DNA of 64,000 nt. It comes from Chitinophagales bacterium. Its GTDB lineage: Bacteria > Bacteroidota > Bacteroidia > Chitinophagales > Chitinophagaceae. A program made the position numbers and the translations under genes. Positions 18,379 through 26,150 of this stretch are shown in pieces; the first letter of the stretch is position 1; every line of letters begins with the position of its first letter. The notes below the pieces were generated by a model. That model saw only the letters and a list, made by a program, of their open reading frames with translations, ran no database searches and was not told the origin of the DNA. Location: the NCBI GenBank assembly GCA_017303455.1, contig JAFLBM010000016.1, forward strand, positions 56,269 through 120,268. Reading direction: 5' to 3'.

Positions 18379-19704
18379 ATGCAAATTGCGCAACAAATTT
18401 TGTTTGTCCTTCTCAGTGCTGTATCCGTCTGGCTTTTTTCGAAAAAAGTAAAAGAGATCAGCCGTAATATCCGGCTCGGCCGTGATGAAGATCTCAGCGA
18501 TAATAAACCCCAACGCTGGAAAAATCTGCTGTTGCTCGCCTTCGGGCAACAAAAAATGTTCCGTAACCCGCTGGTGGCCCTGTTGCACTTTGTAGTGTAC
18601 GCCGGTTTTATCATTATTAATATTGAAGTGCTGGAGATTGTACTGGATGGCATCACCGGCAAGCACCGTTTATTCGCTGCGCCGTTGGGCGGATTCTATA
18701 CTTTCCTCATCAATGCATTTGAAGTGCTGGCCTTGCTGGTGCTGCTGGCCTGTGTTATCTTTTTGATCCGCAGGAATGTGATCAAACTGAAACGTTTTAT
18801 CAGCAAAGACCTGGATGGCTGGCCCCGGAGTGATGCGAATTATATCCTGGTCACTGAAATTGTTTTAATGTCATTATTCCTTTTGCTAAATGCAAGCGAT
18901 ACCTTGTTACAAACAAGAGGGGTTGAACATTATGCAGCCCACCCCACAGGGAATTTTGTGATCTCGCAATACCTGCAACCTGTTCTCAGTGGCATCAGCA
19001 ACAACGGACTTGAGATCATGGAGAGAACGGCCTGGTGGCTGCATATCGCCGGTATTTTTGCCTTCCTGAATTATCTTCCTTATTCCAAGCATTTGCATAT
19101 TATCCTGGCTTTCCCCAATGCGTATTTTGCCCGCCTGCAACCCATGGGCAAAATGGAAAATATGGAATCCATCCAGAAAGAAGTATTGTATGCCATGCAA
19201 CCCGAACTGGCTCCCACCGCTGAATCAGCCACTGTTCAGAAATTCGGTGCCAAAGATATTATGGACCTGAGCTGGAAAAATTTGATGGATGCATACAGTT
19301 GCACGGAATGTGGTCGTTGCTCGGCGGCCTGTCCTGCCAATATCACCGGTAAATTATTATCGCCCCGCAAGATCATGATGGACACCCGTGACCGGATGGA
19401 AGAAGTGGGTAAGAATATCAATACAAATGGTGAATTCAAAGACGATGGCAAATCGTTATTGCATAATTATATTACTGTGGAAGAACTCAGGGCCTGCACC
19501 ACCTGTAATGCCTGTGTGCAGGAATGCCCGGTCAGTATCAGTCCGCTGGATATTATCATCCAGCTCCGCCGTCATTTAGTGATGGAAGAAAGTAATTCGC
19601 CCCAGGAATGGACGACCATGTTCAGCAACGTGGAGAATAATTTTGCCCCCTGGAAATTCAGCCCGAATGAGAGAGATAAATGGGTGGAAGATGTAAATCT
19701 GTAA
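18379..19704 (+). CDS. Membrane 4Fe-4S protein (heterodisulfide-reductase-like electron transfer)
   Basis: 441 residues from the ATG at 18379 (a TTG three codons earlier is less likely). Several membrane segments (about 1-20, 65-90, 105-130, 155-175, 215-235) precede two 4Fe-4S clusters: Cys308, 311, 314 and 318 in CTECGRCSAACP, and Cys373, 376, 379 and 383 in CTTCNACVQECP. This is the membrane/ferredoxin half of an HdrC/GlpC-like pair whose CCG half is usually next door in relatives; here it sits at 23447, seven genes away. The electron donor is unknown. Confidence 0.88.
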   Translation: MQIAQQILFVLLSAVSVWLFSKKVKEISRNIRLGRDEDLSDNKPQRWKNLLLLAFGQQKMFRNPLVALLHFVVYAGFIIINIEVLEIVLDGITGKHRLFAAPLGGFYTFLINAFEVLALLVLLACVIFLIRRNVIKLKRFISKDLDGWPRSDANYILVTEIVLMSLFLLLNASDTLLQTRGVEHYAAHPTGNFVISQYLQPVLSGISNNGLEIMERTAWWLHIAGIFAFLNYLPYSKHLHIILAFPNAYFARLQPMGKMENMESIQKEVLYAMQPELAPTAESATVQKFGAKDIMDLSWKNLMDAYSCTECGRCSAACPANITGKLLSPRKIMMDTRDRMEEVGKNINTNGEFKDDGKSLLHNYITVEELRACTTCNACVQECPVSISPLDIIIQLRRHLVMEESNSPQEWTTMFSNVENNFAPWKFSPNERDKWVEDVNL

Positions 19705-19705
19705 A

Positions 19706-20434
19706 ATGAAAAAGAAGCTACCTTTAATTGCATTATTATTTTTTCTGTTGGCCTGCAACAGGCAAACAGAAACAGATTTTTTTATAAACAATACATATAC
19801 CACAGAAAATGTTGCCTCTGTTGATCTACCAAGATTATTTACAAGCGATGGGGAAATAACTAACCTGACCTTGATTAGGGATTTTGTAGAGAGACATACA
19901 ACGCAAGTGGGATTTCAAAATAATTTCCTTTTCGGTATCTCATCACAATTACTTGATACAACTTTTAAATTAAAAATCAGTTTCAGAGCTGATGGATCAG
20001 CAGTAGTAGAGAGATGTAATCACTTTTCACTAACATCTCCGCTAGAAACCTATACTGCATCATACACTAATTACGCCCAGGATATACTGCTCGTTACAGA
20101 AACGGATTCAGTAACGAATGTAACTGAAATTGGGAATTGCCAAAGCATTACGGAGGCAATAGTCAGAGACCTTTCTGCAATGAGTTGCATACAAGTTTCG
20201 AATACAAAAATTTGTAGCTATAAATATAGTTTCCCGCTCAAAAAAAGTAATAACAGAATAACAATGCCGTTTATCAGAAGATTAGTTTATTCTAGACGCC
20301 CACCATTCGGCCCTACTTGCGGGCTAGAAACCTATAGAGAACGAAATATTTTTAATCCTTCTGGTATTAGTGTACTGACACAATATGATACTGTTGTGAT
20401 TCAAACTAAAGAAGTTGTTCTTAAGAAAATATAA
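19706..20434 (+). CDS. Predicted lipoprotein, unknown
   Basis: 242 residues with a lipoprotein signal (LPLIALLFFLLACNRQT). The gene starts one base after the Fe-S gene's stop. Base composition looks more AT-rich than its neighbours and I see no known domain; several Cys pairs (GNCQSI, MSCIQVSNTKICS, PTCGLE) suggest disulfides in a periplasmic protein. It is the first of the genes that separate the two Fe-S partners, so it may be a later insertion. Confidence 0.7.
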   Translation: MKKKLPLIALLFFLLACNRQTETDFFINNTYTTENVASVDLPRLFTSDGEITNLTLIRDFVERHTTQVGFQNNFLFGISSQLLDTTFKLKISFRADGSAVVERCNHFSLTSPLETYTASYTNYAQDILLVTETDSVTNVTEIGNCQSITEAIVRDLSAMSCIQVSNTKICSYKYSFPLKKSNNRITMPFIRRLVYSRRPPFGPTCGLETYRERNIFNPSGISVLTQYDTVVIQTKEVVLKKI

Positions 20435-20440
20435 ATAAGT

Positions 20441-20962
20441 ATGCGAACCCTTTCAATATTTATTATTTTTTTACTACAGATTTCAAATAGCCAGGCCCAA
20501 CGCCCCTTTGAACTCGGTGGTGAATACATGAAGTTCTTAGGTCGTGGTTTCAACAGCAGCAAAGCCGCAGTAAGGGGCGAAACCTTTACTGCCAAAAACA
20601 GTTTCAGTGTGGGGATCACTTACCAGTTGGCTTCTAAAAAAGCATACTCCGTTTCCACCGGCTTTGGCATCTATGCCGGTTACCGCTATGCGTTCAGCAA
20701 TAATGTGAATGGTCAAAGCCCTTTTGCCGGGGCAAGGCTGATGTTGTCCTTTGAAAATTTTGAAGGTAAGTCAAGAGAGAACAGTCTTTTTATCACCCCG
20801 GTTGCAGAACTGGGTTATCATTTCGTTTTTGCCAAACATATTTTTGCCGCCCCTGCTGTGGGATTTGGTTATACGGTTGAATTCAGCCGTGGTTTTAATT
20901 CCCTGGATGAAGATGTAGGCAAACGGTTCGTTCCTTCCTTATCTGCCGGCTATCGTTTTTAA
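20441..20962 (+). CDS. Small predicted outer-membrane beta-barrel protein
   Basis: 173 residues with a signal peptide (LSIFIIFLLQISNSQAQ) and alternating hydrophobic/polar strands (SFSVGITYQLASKKAYSVST, GFGIYAGYRYAFS, FVPSLSAGYRF) ending in an aromatic residue, as expected for an 8-strand barrel. No specific family is recognised. It follows the lipoprotein gene by 6 bases, so the two are likely co-expressed envelope proteins. Confidence 0.7.
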   Translation: MRTLSIFIIFLLQISNSQAQRPFELGGEYMKFLGRGFNSSKAAVRGETFTAKNSFSVGITYQLASKKAYSVSTGFGIYAGYRYAFSNNVNGQSPFAGARLMLSFENFEGKSRENSLFITPVAELGYHFVFAKHIFAAPAVGFGYTVEFSRGFNSLDEDVGKRFVPSLSAGYRF

Positions 20963-20967
20963 ATCAT

Positions 20968-21465
20968 TCAGCGTTCATCAGCACTTGGGCCATACATACC
21001 CGGAACAGGTATATCCAGCAACCGCAGGTAAACTGTTAACTGCCCGCGGTGATGAAACTGGTGACTGAAACCCCAGCCGCGAACCGCTACTTTCTTCGGG
21101 CTGCTCATGATCACCTGTTCTCCCCTTTTGATGACCCAATGTTTATTAAGATCATCATCTGTTGCTGCAGACAATGCTTTGATTGCATTTTCCAGGTTGC
21201 TATCAAGAATAGACAATAGTTCAGCGGTATCGGCCGCCACATGTCGTTTGGGTGATGGATTGGCGGCAAAATCAAATTCATCGGCTCCCAGTATGACAGT
21301 GATCCAGTGAAGCGTTTCTGCAATATGGGTAGCCAGCCTTCCCAGCGTCATTGATTTTTCATGCGGCTTCCAGTCTTTCTGCTCCAGCGGGACTCTTTCC
21401 AATAACTTTCGTGTTAGTGCTGCTTCATGCTGTAATTCGCCGATAAAAGAGGTATTGAGTGGCAT
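20968..21465 (-). CDS. DinB family protein
   Basis: 165 residues with the DinB_2-type four-helix pattern and metal-binding histidines: MTLGRLATHIAETLHWI, then SHQFHHRGQLTVYLRLLD near the C-terminus. The family includes metal-dependent thiol transferases and damage-induced proteins; in most Bacteroidota the substrate is unknown. It converges with the barrel gene (5 bases) and is followed on its own strand by nothing closely linked. Confidence 0.85.
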   Translation of the reverse strand: MPLNTSFIGELQHEAALTRKLLERVPLEQKDWKPHEKSMTLGRLATHIAETLHWITVILGADEFDFAANPSPKRHVAADTAELLSILDSNLENAIKALSAATDDDLNKHWVIKRGEQVIMSSPKKVAVRGWGFSHQFHHRGQLTVYLRLLDIPVPGMYGPSADER

Positions 21466-21479
21466 ATATCAGAGTTTGA

Positions 21480-22190
21480 TTAATCGATATGTTTGATCTT
21501 ATCCAGTTGTCCTTCTATTCTTTCTGTTACTTCCTCCGGGTGTTCTAACTGGTGTACGGCATCCTTCTTGCGCCATATTTTCCAGAGTTGTATCAATGCT
21601 GTTAATGCAAAAATGCCGCCGATCACCCAGTTCAGGATATGCTGGTTATTATTGATCTTGCTGGCGATGAGGCGGCCACCGAAAATAAAAAGACAGTTGC
21701 CAATAAAAGTTCCCAGCCCGATACCAATAATGTAGGTATTATAATGATCCTGCCTGGGCAATAAGACTTTCTTTGTGAACAATACCGTACTCCAGCCAAA
21801 CCAGAACGGTATCTGTACCGGGTTGATGGCACTCATCACCACACCGAGAAAAAAAGCGGGCAGCGAACTGCTGAGCACTATATTTTTTTCCACCGAAGGA
21901 TGCAGGGCTGCATAAAAACTGGAAGCAGCTAACGCCACCACAACTAATAAAGTCACCCATTCCAGTATCCTGAAGATCCGTTCCTGTTTCCGGATCCAGT
22001 CCATCGCCACCAAAGAGAGGCGGACATAAATGATCTCCACTAATAATGATCCTGCAGAAAACAATAAAGCACCGGTCACACCATCTGATACAGCGATCTG
22101 CATAGCGGCAATATTCAGTGTTCCCAGTGGTAGTGAACCCAAAAAACTGACCAGCATACCGGTGAAGAAAATTTTAACAAGAGGATGCAT
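21480..22190 (-). CDS. LysE family transporter
   Basis: 236 residues with about six membrane segments and the family-like N-terminus FFTGMLVSFLGSLPLGTLNI followed by the amphipathic AAMQIAVSDGV. LysE/RhtB proteins export amino acids or related metabolites; the substrate is not predictable here. The last 25 residues are charged and extend past the usual 200-210-residue length. It lies 14 bases upstream of the DinB gene on the same strand and is likely transcribed with it. Confidence 0.85.
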   Translation of the reverse strand: MHPLVKIFFTGMLVSFLGSLPLGTLNIAAMQIAVSDGVTGALLFSAGSLLVEIIYVRLSLVAMDWIRKQERIFRILEWVTLLVVVALAASSFYAALHPSVEKNIVLSSSLPAFFLGVVMSAINPVQIPFWFGWSTVLFTKKVLLPRQDHYNTYIIGIGLGTFIGNCLFIFGGRLIASKINNNQHILNWVIGGIFALTALIQLWKIWRKKDAVHQLEHPEEVTERIEGQLDKIKHID

Positions 22191-22216
22191 AGATCAAAAG
22201 TACGAAGTTAGAAGTA

Positions 22217-22316
22217 GGAAGTCAGAGGTCTGAAGTCAGAAAAAGGTATAAAGCAGAAATACTATTTACGATCAGTAGCAGAACATCAGGCCTCTGACAT
22301 CTGACCTCTGACTTCC
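22217..22316. repeat. Long inverted repeat (AAGTCAGA type)
   Basis: Arms 22217-22240 and 22293-22316 are reverse complements at 22 of 24 positions, around a 52-base loop. It lies between the ATP-grasp gene's end and the LysE gene's start. The core AAGTCAGA recurs in the inverted repeat at 44486-44592. Confidence 0.75.
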
Positions 22317-22322
22317 GGTTGC

Positions 22323-23357
22323 TTAATCATATTTCTCCAGCATTTTAAAATGCCTGCTTGCTTCTTTCAGGAAATTCCAGCCTTTCATAAAAGACCAGTA
22401 AGGCGTTCCGTTCTCATGATTGTGGCGGCTGATCTGGTACAATGCTTTCCAGTGTTCCAGGATAACACCATAGGCTTTCCAGAGACTCATATTACAATCG
22501 TAGATATGATTGGGCTCGGCGCCGCAACCATTGAATTCAAGTATCGAAAAATTCTTTCCCTCTTTCAGGTCATCAATAGAAGTGGTTTTGATATCATAAC
22601 GTCCGTAAAAGAATTGTGTCTGGCGGCTCAGTTCATCAAAGACCTGGTGCATTTTTTCATTGATCTCGTTGTGCAGGTTGGTGAAATGAGCTCCCCGGTT
22701 ATGGTTGCCGGCATAGGACAAATAAAATATTTCCCCGGCAGGGATTACACGATCAAAGCGGTGACCGTGGCGGTGTTCCATTTCTTCCATACGGAACTTA
22801 GCCCGGGGATGCAGGGCCACCAGTTCTTTCAAGGTAGATTGCCCGTCCCCTTTTACCTGCAGCAATTCCTTATCAATAAAACCACTCACTTTCCCTTTTT
22901 GCTCCGCCGGGTGGCGGTAATAGAACACACTTACTTCCACCGGCAATTCAACAAGGTCCTGGATAATATATTCCACCGGAATCCTTTCATGGTACTTCAG
23001 CAGTTGCTCTTCAGTATCAATTTTACGGAACAGGATACCCTTCATCCCGATATCCGGTTTCACAATAAAGGGGAAAGTAAAACCCGCCTCTTTAATCTTT
23101 TTTTGGACTTCTTCAAAAGGCAGGTCATGCAGGATATAAATAGTTTTGGGTACAAGGTGCCCGGGTAACTGGTCATACATTTCTTTTTTGCCTTCGCCTT
23201 CAAACCCGCCGAAAGTAATGGTGGGATTCGAAGAACTGAAAAACCAGAAGGAGCCGCTGCGCAGGCAATACCAGAACCAAACAAAGCTGATGGGAAAATA
23301 GAGTACATAAAAATTCCACAACTCCCAATTCGTCAAACGCTGGAAAAATTTCTTCAT
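22323..23357 (-). CDS. ATP-grasp domain protein
   Basis: 344 residues from the ATG at 23357; the frame extends 13 codons upstream but MKKFFQRLTNWELWNFYVLY is the natural start. A membrane-associated N-terminus (YFPISFVWFWYCLRSGSFWF) is followed by an ATP-grasp fold: FPFIVKPDIGMKGILFRKI, GFIDKELLQVKGDGQSTL, and metal/substrate residues in SILEFNGCGAEPNHIYDCN. It resembles D-Ala-D-Ala ligase-like proteins of Bacteroidota that join a carboxylate to an amine. The product is unknown. It diverges from the Fe-S/CCG gene. Confidence 0.8.
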   Translation of the reverse strand: MKKFFQRLTNWELWNFYVLYFPISFVWFWYCLRSGSFWFFSSSNPTITFGGFEGEGKKEMYDQLPGHLVPKTIYILHDLPFEEVQKKIKEAGFTFPFIVKPDIGMKGILFRKIDTEEQLLKYHERIPVEYIIQDLVELPVEVSVFYYRHPAEQKGKVSGFIDKELLQVKGDGQSTLKELVALHPRAKFRMEEMEHRHGHRFDRVIPAGEIFYLSYAGNHNRGAHFTNLHNEINEKMHQVFDELSRQTQFFYGRYDIKTTSIDDLKEGKNFSILEFNGCGAEPNHIYDCNMSLWKAYGVILEHWKALYQISRHNHENGTPYWSFMKGWNFLKEASRHFKMLEKYD

Positions 23358-23422
23358 GCTGTTACTAATGCGGCAAAATAAAGGAAAGAATCGCACAATG
23401 CGAATGAAACAGCTTTTTAGTT

Positions 23423-23430
23423 TAGATTTG
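23423..23430 (+). promoter_or_regulatory. Possible -7 element TAGATTTG
   Basis: TAGATTTG fits TAnnTTTG and lies 16 bases before the ATG of the CCG-domain gene. No clear TTTG -33 box is visible upstream, so support is partial. Confidence 0.35.
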
Positions 23431-23446
23431 AAATAAATTTCACTGC

Positions 23447-24226
23447 ATGAATGTTCCGACCGTAGCCGAACTGTTTGCCAATGGAAAGAGCCCGGAAGTA
23501 TTATTCTGGGTGGGCTGTGCCGGCAGTTTTGATCAACGTGCCCAGAAGATCACCAAAGCTTTTGTAACCATTTTAGATAAGGTAGGTATTAACTATGCCA
23601 TACTCGGCAAAGAGGAAATGTGTACCGGCGATCCTGTCCGCCGTGCAGGTAACGAGTTCATGTTCCAGATGATGGCTTACCAGAATATCCAGGTATTGAA
23701 TAATTATGGTATCAAAAAAATTGTAACCGCCTGCCCGCATTGCTTCAATACTCTAAAAAATGAATATCCTGAACTCGGCGGCACCTATGAAGTGATCCAT
23801 CATACTACTTTGTTACAGCAATTGATCGATGAAGGAAAGATCAAACTGAAAGAAGGCGGTGTTTTCAAAGGAAAAAAGATCACTTACCATGACAGTTGCT
23901 ACCTGGGCCGTTCCAATGGAATTTATGAAGCCCCGAGAAAAGTACTGGAAGCATTAGATGCAGAACTGGTGGAAATGAAACGCTGCAAAAGCAATGGTCT
24001 CTGCTGCGGTGCCGGTGGGGCACAAATGTTCAAGGAAGAAGAAAAAGGAACCACCCGTGTGAATATTGACAGGAGTAATGAAGCTATTGGTACGGGTGCC
24101 AATATCATCGCTGCGGCATGCCCTTTCTGCAATACGATGATGACCGATGGTGTAAAGCTGGCGGAAAAAGAAGAATCGGTGGAAGTGCTGGATGTGGCGG
24201 AACTGATTGCTAAATCAATGGAATAA
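23447..24226 (+). CDS. Fe-S/CCG domain protein (heterodisulfide reductase B-like)
   Basis: 259 residues with two cysteine-rich CCG-type modules: GCAGSFDQRAQK with MCTGDPVRRAGN and ACPHCFNTLKNEYPELGG, then DSCYLGRSNGIYEAPR, LCCGAGGAQMF and AACPFCNTMM. These bind a noncubane Fe-S cluster in HdrB and act in electron transfer or thiol reduction in GlpC/LutA-like proteins. It should partner with the membrane 4Fe-4S protein at 18379, from which it is separated by unrelated genes. It is followed by a 1-base overlapping small membrane gene. Confidence 0.88.
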   Translation: MNVPTVAELFANGKSPEVLFWVGCAGSFDQRAQKITKAFVTILDKVGINYAILGKEEMCTGDPVRRAGNEFMFQMMAYQNIQVLNNYGIKKIVTACPHCFNTLKNEYPELGGTYEVIHHTTLLQQLIDEGKIKLKEGGVFKGKKITYHDSCYLGRSNGIYEAPRKVLEALDAELVEMKRCKSNGLCCGAGGAQMFKEEEKGTTRVNIDRSNEAIGTGANIIAAACPFCNTMMTDGVKLAEKEESVEVLDVAELIAKSME

Positions 24227-24465
24227 TGACTACACAACGAAAAGGCTTCTGGAGAGGTTTTACCTGGAAAAGGTTCGGGTGGAATACATTGTTTTTATTT
24301 GTTTTAGCAATTGCTTTTGTTTTTCTTGACAACTACACTGACAGAGGTATAAAACCCGTATACATCACATTACCTGATATAGGTAAGGCCGCACTAATAT
24401 CTTGTATTTTTGGTCTTATAGCTTCTCTATGGCAAAGTGCAGTTAACAATAAACGAACCACCTGA
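24226..24465 (+). CDS. Small membrane protein, unknown
   Basis: 79 residues overlapping the upstream stop by one base (TAATG), so translationally coupled to the CCG gene. Two membrane segments (TLFLFVLAIAFVFLDNY and GKAALISCIFGLIASLW). No family recognised. Coupling suggests it may help anchor the Fe-S partner, but this is inference. Confidence 0.7.
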   Translation: MTTQRKGFWRGFTWKRFGWNTLFLFVLAIAFVFLDNYTDRGIKPVYITLPDIGKAALISCIFGLIASLWQSAVNNKRTT

Positions 24466-24468
24466 ATC

Positions 24469-24864
24469 TTAAAGAATCAATCTTGTCATTTTCTCCTGTA
24501 ACGCTATTGCTTCCCTCAGCTTTCCTTTTGGAACCGGTACCCTGATTTCATGTAACCCTGTATGTGCAGTATTGTTTCTTTCTACTGTTATCTCCATTAT
24601 ATTCAACCTTCCGGCATCCCTGATCCCCACCCGTTTTAATATATGTTCCGGGTTACTGAAAGGATGCTGCCCCTCCCCGATGGAAAGTTTTTCCTGCGAG
24701 ATCTTTACTTCCGGGGTTTGGTTTTTACCGGGTGTGAAAAAATGCAACAGGAAATGCAGCCAGCTTTTTTTCTTCCTTGTCCAGCACTGAAAAGCCCGCC
24801 ACTCCTCTCTTGTGTAGGTCCAGTGAGCCAGGATGGGCGATTCTTGTTTGGGTGAATGTTCCAA
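24469..24864 (-). CDS. Hypothetical protein
   Basis: 131 residues. It begins at a TTG (24864); no in-frame ATG lies upstream before the stop. The frame starts EHSPKQESPILAHWTYTREE with a tryptophan-rich, basic segment (WTRKKKSWLHFLLHFF) that may associate with membranes, followed by a beta-like domain (EISQEKLSIGEG-type strands, IRDAGRLNIMEITVERNN, HEIRVPVPKGKLREA). No family recognised. It diverges from the next gene with only 29 bases between starts, so the two share a promoter region. Confidence 0.6.
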   Translation of the reverse strand: MEHSPKQESPILAHWTYTREEWRAFQCWTRKKKSWLHFLLHFFTPGKNQTPEVKISQEKLSIGEGQHPFSNPEHILKRVGIRDAGRLNIMEITVERNNTAHTGLHEIRVPVPKGKLREAIALQEKMTRLIL

Positions 24865-24893
24865 CAGGATGTATTTGGTTGTAATTTAGTGCC

Positions 24894-25412
24894 ATGAATC
24901 TTGATTATAAATACCTTCTTGACGGTAGTTTTCACCCCAACTCCCGGGTTTGGGTCTACCAGTCCAGCCGCCTTTTTTCGTTGCAGGAGGCTTTTGAGGT
25001 GGAAGAAATGCTGCAACAATTCACTACACAGTGGAAAAGCCATGGCACCCCTGTAAAAGGCGATGCTTATTTATTCTTTGGCCAGTTCATCATTTTGATG
25101 GCAGATGAAACGGTTACTGGCGTAGGCGGGTGCAGTACCGACAGTTCGGTCCGGCTGATAAAAGATATTGAACAACGTTTCCATGTAAATATGTTTGACA
25201 GAACCACATTGGCATTCGTGGTAAAAGATAAAATACAAATGCTCCCTCTTTCCCAGTTACAATATGCCGCGGAGAATGGGTTCATCACCAACGATACGCT
25301 TTATTTTAACAACCTGGTGCAGACCAAAGAAGAATTAGAGAATACATGGATCATCCCGGTAAAGGAAAGCTGGCTGGCGAAAAGAGCCCGTTTTTCAGAT
25401 GCTGTTGTGTAA
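24894..25412 (+). CDS. Conserved Bacteroidota protein, unknown
   Basis: 172 residues. The core GDAYLFFGQFIILMADETVT followed by GVGGCSTDSSVRLIKDIE is highly characteristic and I recall it from many Bacteroidota genomes, where it is sometimes auto-named ABC transporter ATPase. It has no Walker A, Walker B or ABC signature, so that name is not supported. The Cys in GGCSTDSS is conserved in my recollection and could be catalytic. In relatives it often lies near the Fe-S/CCG genes, as here. Function unknown. Confidence 0.8.
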   Translation: MNLDYKYLLDGSFHPNSRVWVYQSSRLFSLQEAFEVEEMLQQFTTQWKSHGTPVKGDAYLFFGQFIILMADETVTGVGGCSTDSSVRLIKDIEQRFHVNMFDRTTLAFVVKDKIQMLPLSQLQYAAENGFITNDTLYFNNLVQTKEELENTWIIPVKESWLAKRARFSDAVV

Positions 25413-25427
25413 ATTAGCAATATAAAA

Positions 25428-25499
25428 GCGGCAGTAGCTCAGTGGTAGAGCTTCAGTTTCCCAAACTGAAGGTCGTGGGTTCGATTCCCATTTGCCGCT
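25428..25499 (+). tRNA. tRNA-Gly(CCC)
   Basis: A 72-base cloverleaf without encoded CCA. The acceptor stem GCGGCAG pairs with TTGCCGC (one G-T), the D-arm is GCTCAGTGGTAGAGC, and the anticodon stem TCAGT/ACTGA encloses loop TTCCCAA with anticodon CCC at 25460-25462. The T-arm is GTGGGTTCGATTCCCAT and the discriminator is T, as usual for bacterial tRNA-Gly. It begins 15 bases after the preceding gene's stop. Confidence 0.95.
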
Positions 25500-25525
25500 C
25501 ATAGAATCCACGAATAAAGGTATTC

Positions 25526-25587
25526 GTCCCGTAGGGACTTCAGATCGGTAGCAAATAGCAAAACGCATGATTGCCCTGTAAGGGCAA
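25526..25587. repeat. REP-like palindromes left of the transposase pseudogene
   Basis: Two palindromes, GTCCCGTAGGGAC (25526-25538) and TTGCCCTGTAAGGGCAA (25571-25587). The first is followed by ATCGGTAGC, a tail also found at 47353 behind a second CCCCGTAGGGGG palindrome. This is the arrangement expected for REPs mobilised by the adjacent Y1 transposase family. Confidence 0.7.
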
Positions 25588-25605
25588 AACAAAACCGGGA
25601 ATCAG

Positions 25606-26067
25606 ATGTCCAACACCTACACACAAATTCATATTCATTGTGTCTTTGCCGTAAAATTCAGGCAATCGCTTATCAGCAAAGAATGGAAAAAGAGGCTGGA
25701 ACAATATATAACGGGCATTGTCCAAAATCACTGACACAAAATGATTGCTATCAATTCAATGCCTGATCACCTGCATATGCTAGTTGGGTTGCGTCCTGCA
25801 CAATCATTATCCGACCTGATGCGTATTGTAAAGGGTGATTCCTCTGAATGGATCAACGGGGAGAAACTAACGCCATTTCTATTTCGCTGGCAGGAAGGAT
25901 ATGGTGCTTTCTCTTATTCCAAATCACAACTGGGCGCTGTTATCAATTATATCGAAAAACAGGAAGAACATCACCAAAAGAAAAACTTCCTGGAAGAATA
26001 CAAAGAGATGCTGGATAATTTTTCGGTAGCCTACAACGAACAATACTTATTTAAATCACCTGAATAG
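25606..26067 (+). pseudogene. REP-associated Y1 (IS200-like) transposase with internal TGA
   Basis: From the ATG at 25606 the frame reads SNTYTQIHIHCVFAVKFRQ and on to GIVQNH, then TGA (25732-25734), then HKMIAINSMPDHLHMLVG to the end, all in one frame. The full 153-codon product has the normal layout of Transposase_Y1: the HUH pair in MPDHLH and the likely catalytic Tyr in GYGAFSYSKSQ, ending EYKEMLDNFSVAYNEQYLF. A single base change accounts for the stop. The part after 25741 still has HUH and Tyr but lacks the N-terminal strand, so it is probably inactive. REP-like palindromes flank it on both sides. Confidence 0.85.
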
Positions 26068-26069
26068 GT

Positions 26070-26136
26070 TTTGCCCCTAAGGGGCAAAGGGAATATCTGC
26101 CACCAGTTCTACCGGGCTTTTGCTCCTGCGGAGCAA
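26070..26136. repeat. REP-like palindromes right of the transposase pseudogene
   Basis: TTTGCCCCTAAGGGGCAAA (26070-26088) and TTGCTCCTGCGGAGCAA (26120-26136) follow the transposase stop and precede the receptor gene's end. They mirror the TTGCCC-type palindrome on the left side. Confidence 0.7.
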
Positions 26137-26150
26137 TTAAAAAATGTACT

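Noticed and set aside
17800..18666. Long form of the phosphoribosyltransferase reading frame
   Set aside because: The upstream 122 codons overlap the divergent Fe-S gene and have no family similarity; the ATG at 18300 gives a normal PRTase.
24894..25412. Name ABC transporter ATPase for this gene
   Set aside because: No Walker A, Walker B or ABC signature is present in its 172 residues.
25606..26067. The in-frame TGA of the transposase as a selenocysteine or stop-readthrough codon
   Set aside because: There is no selenoprotein family match, no obvious downstream stem-loop at the right place, and other genes use TGA as a normal stop. A nonsense mutation is simpler.
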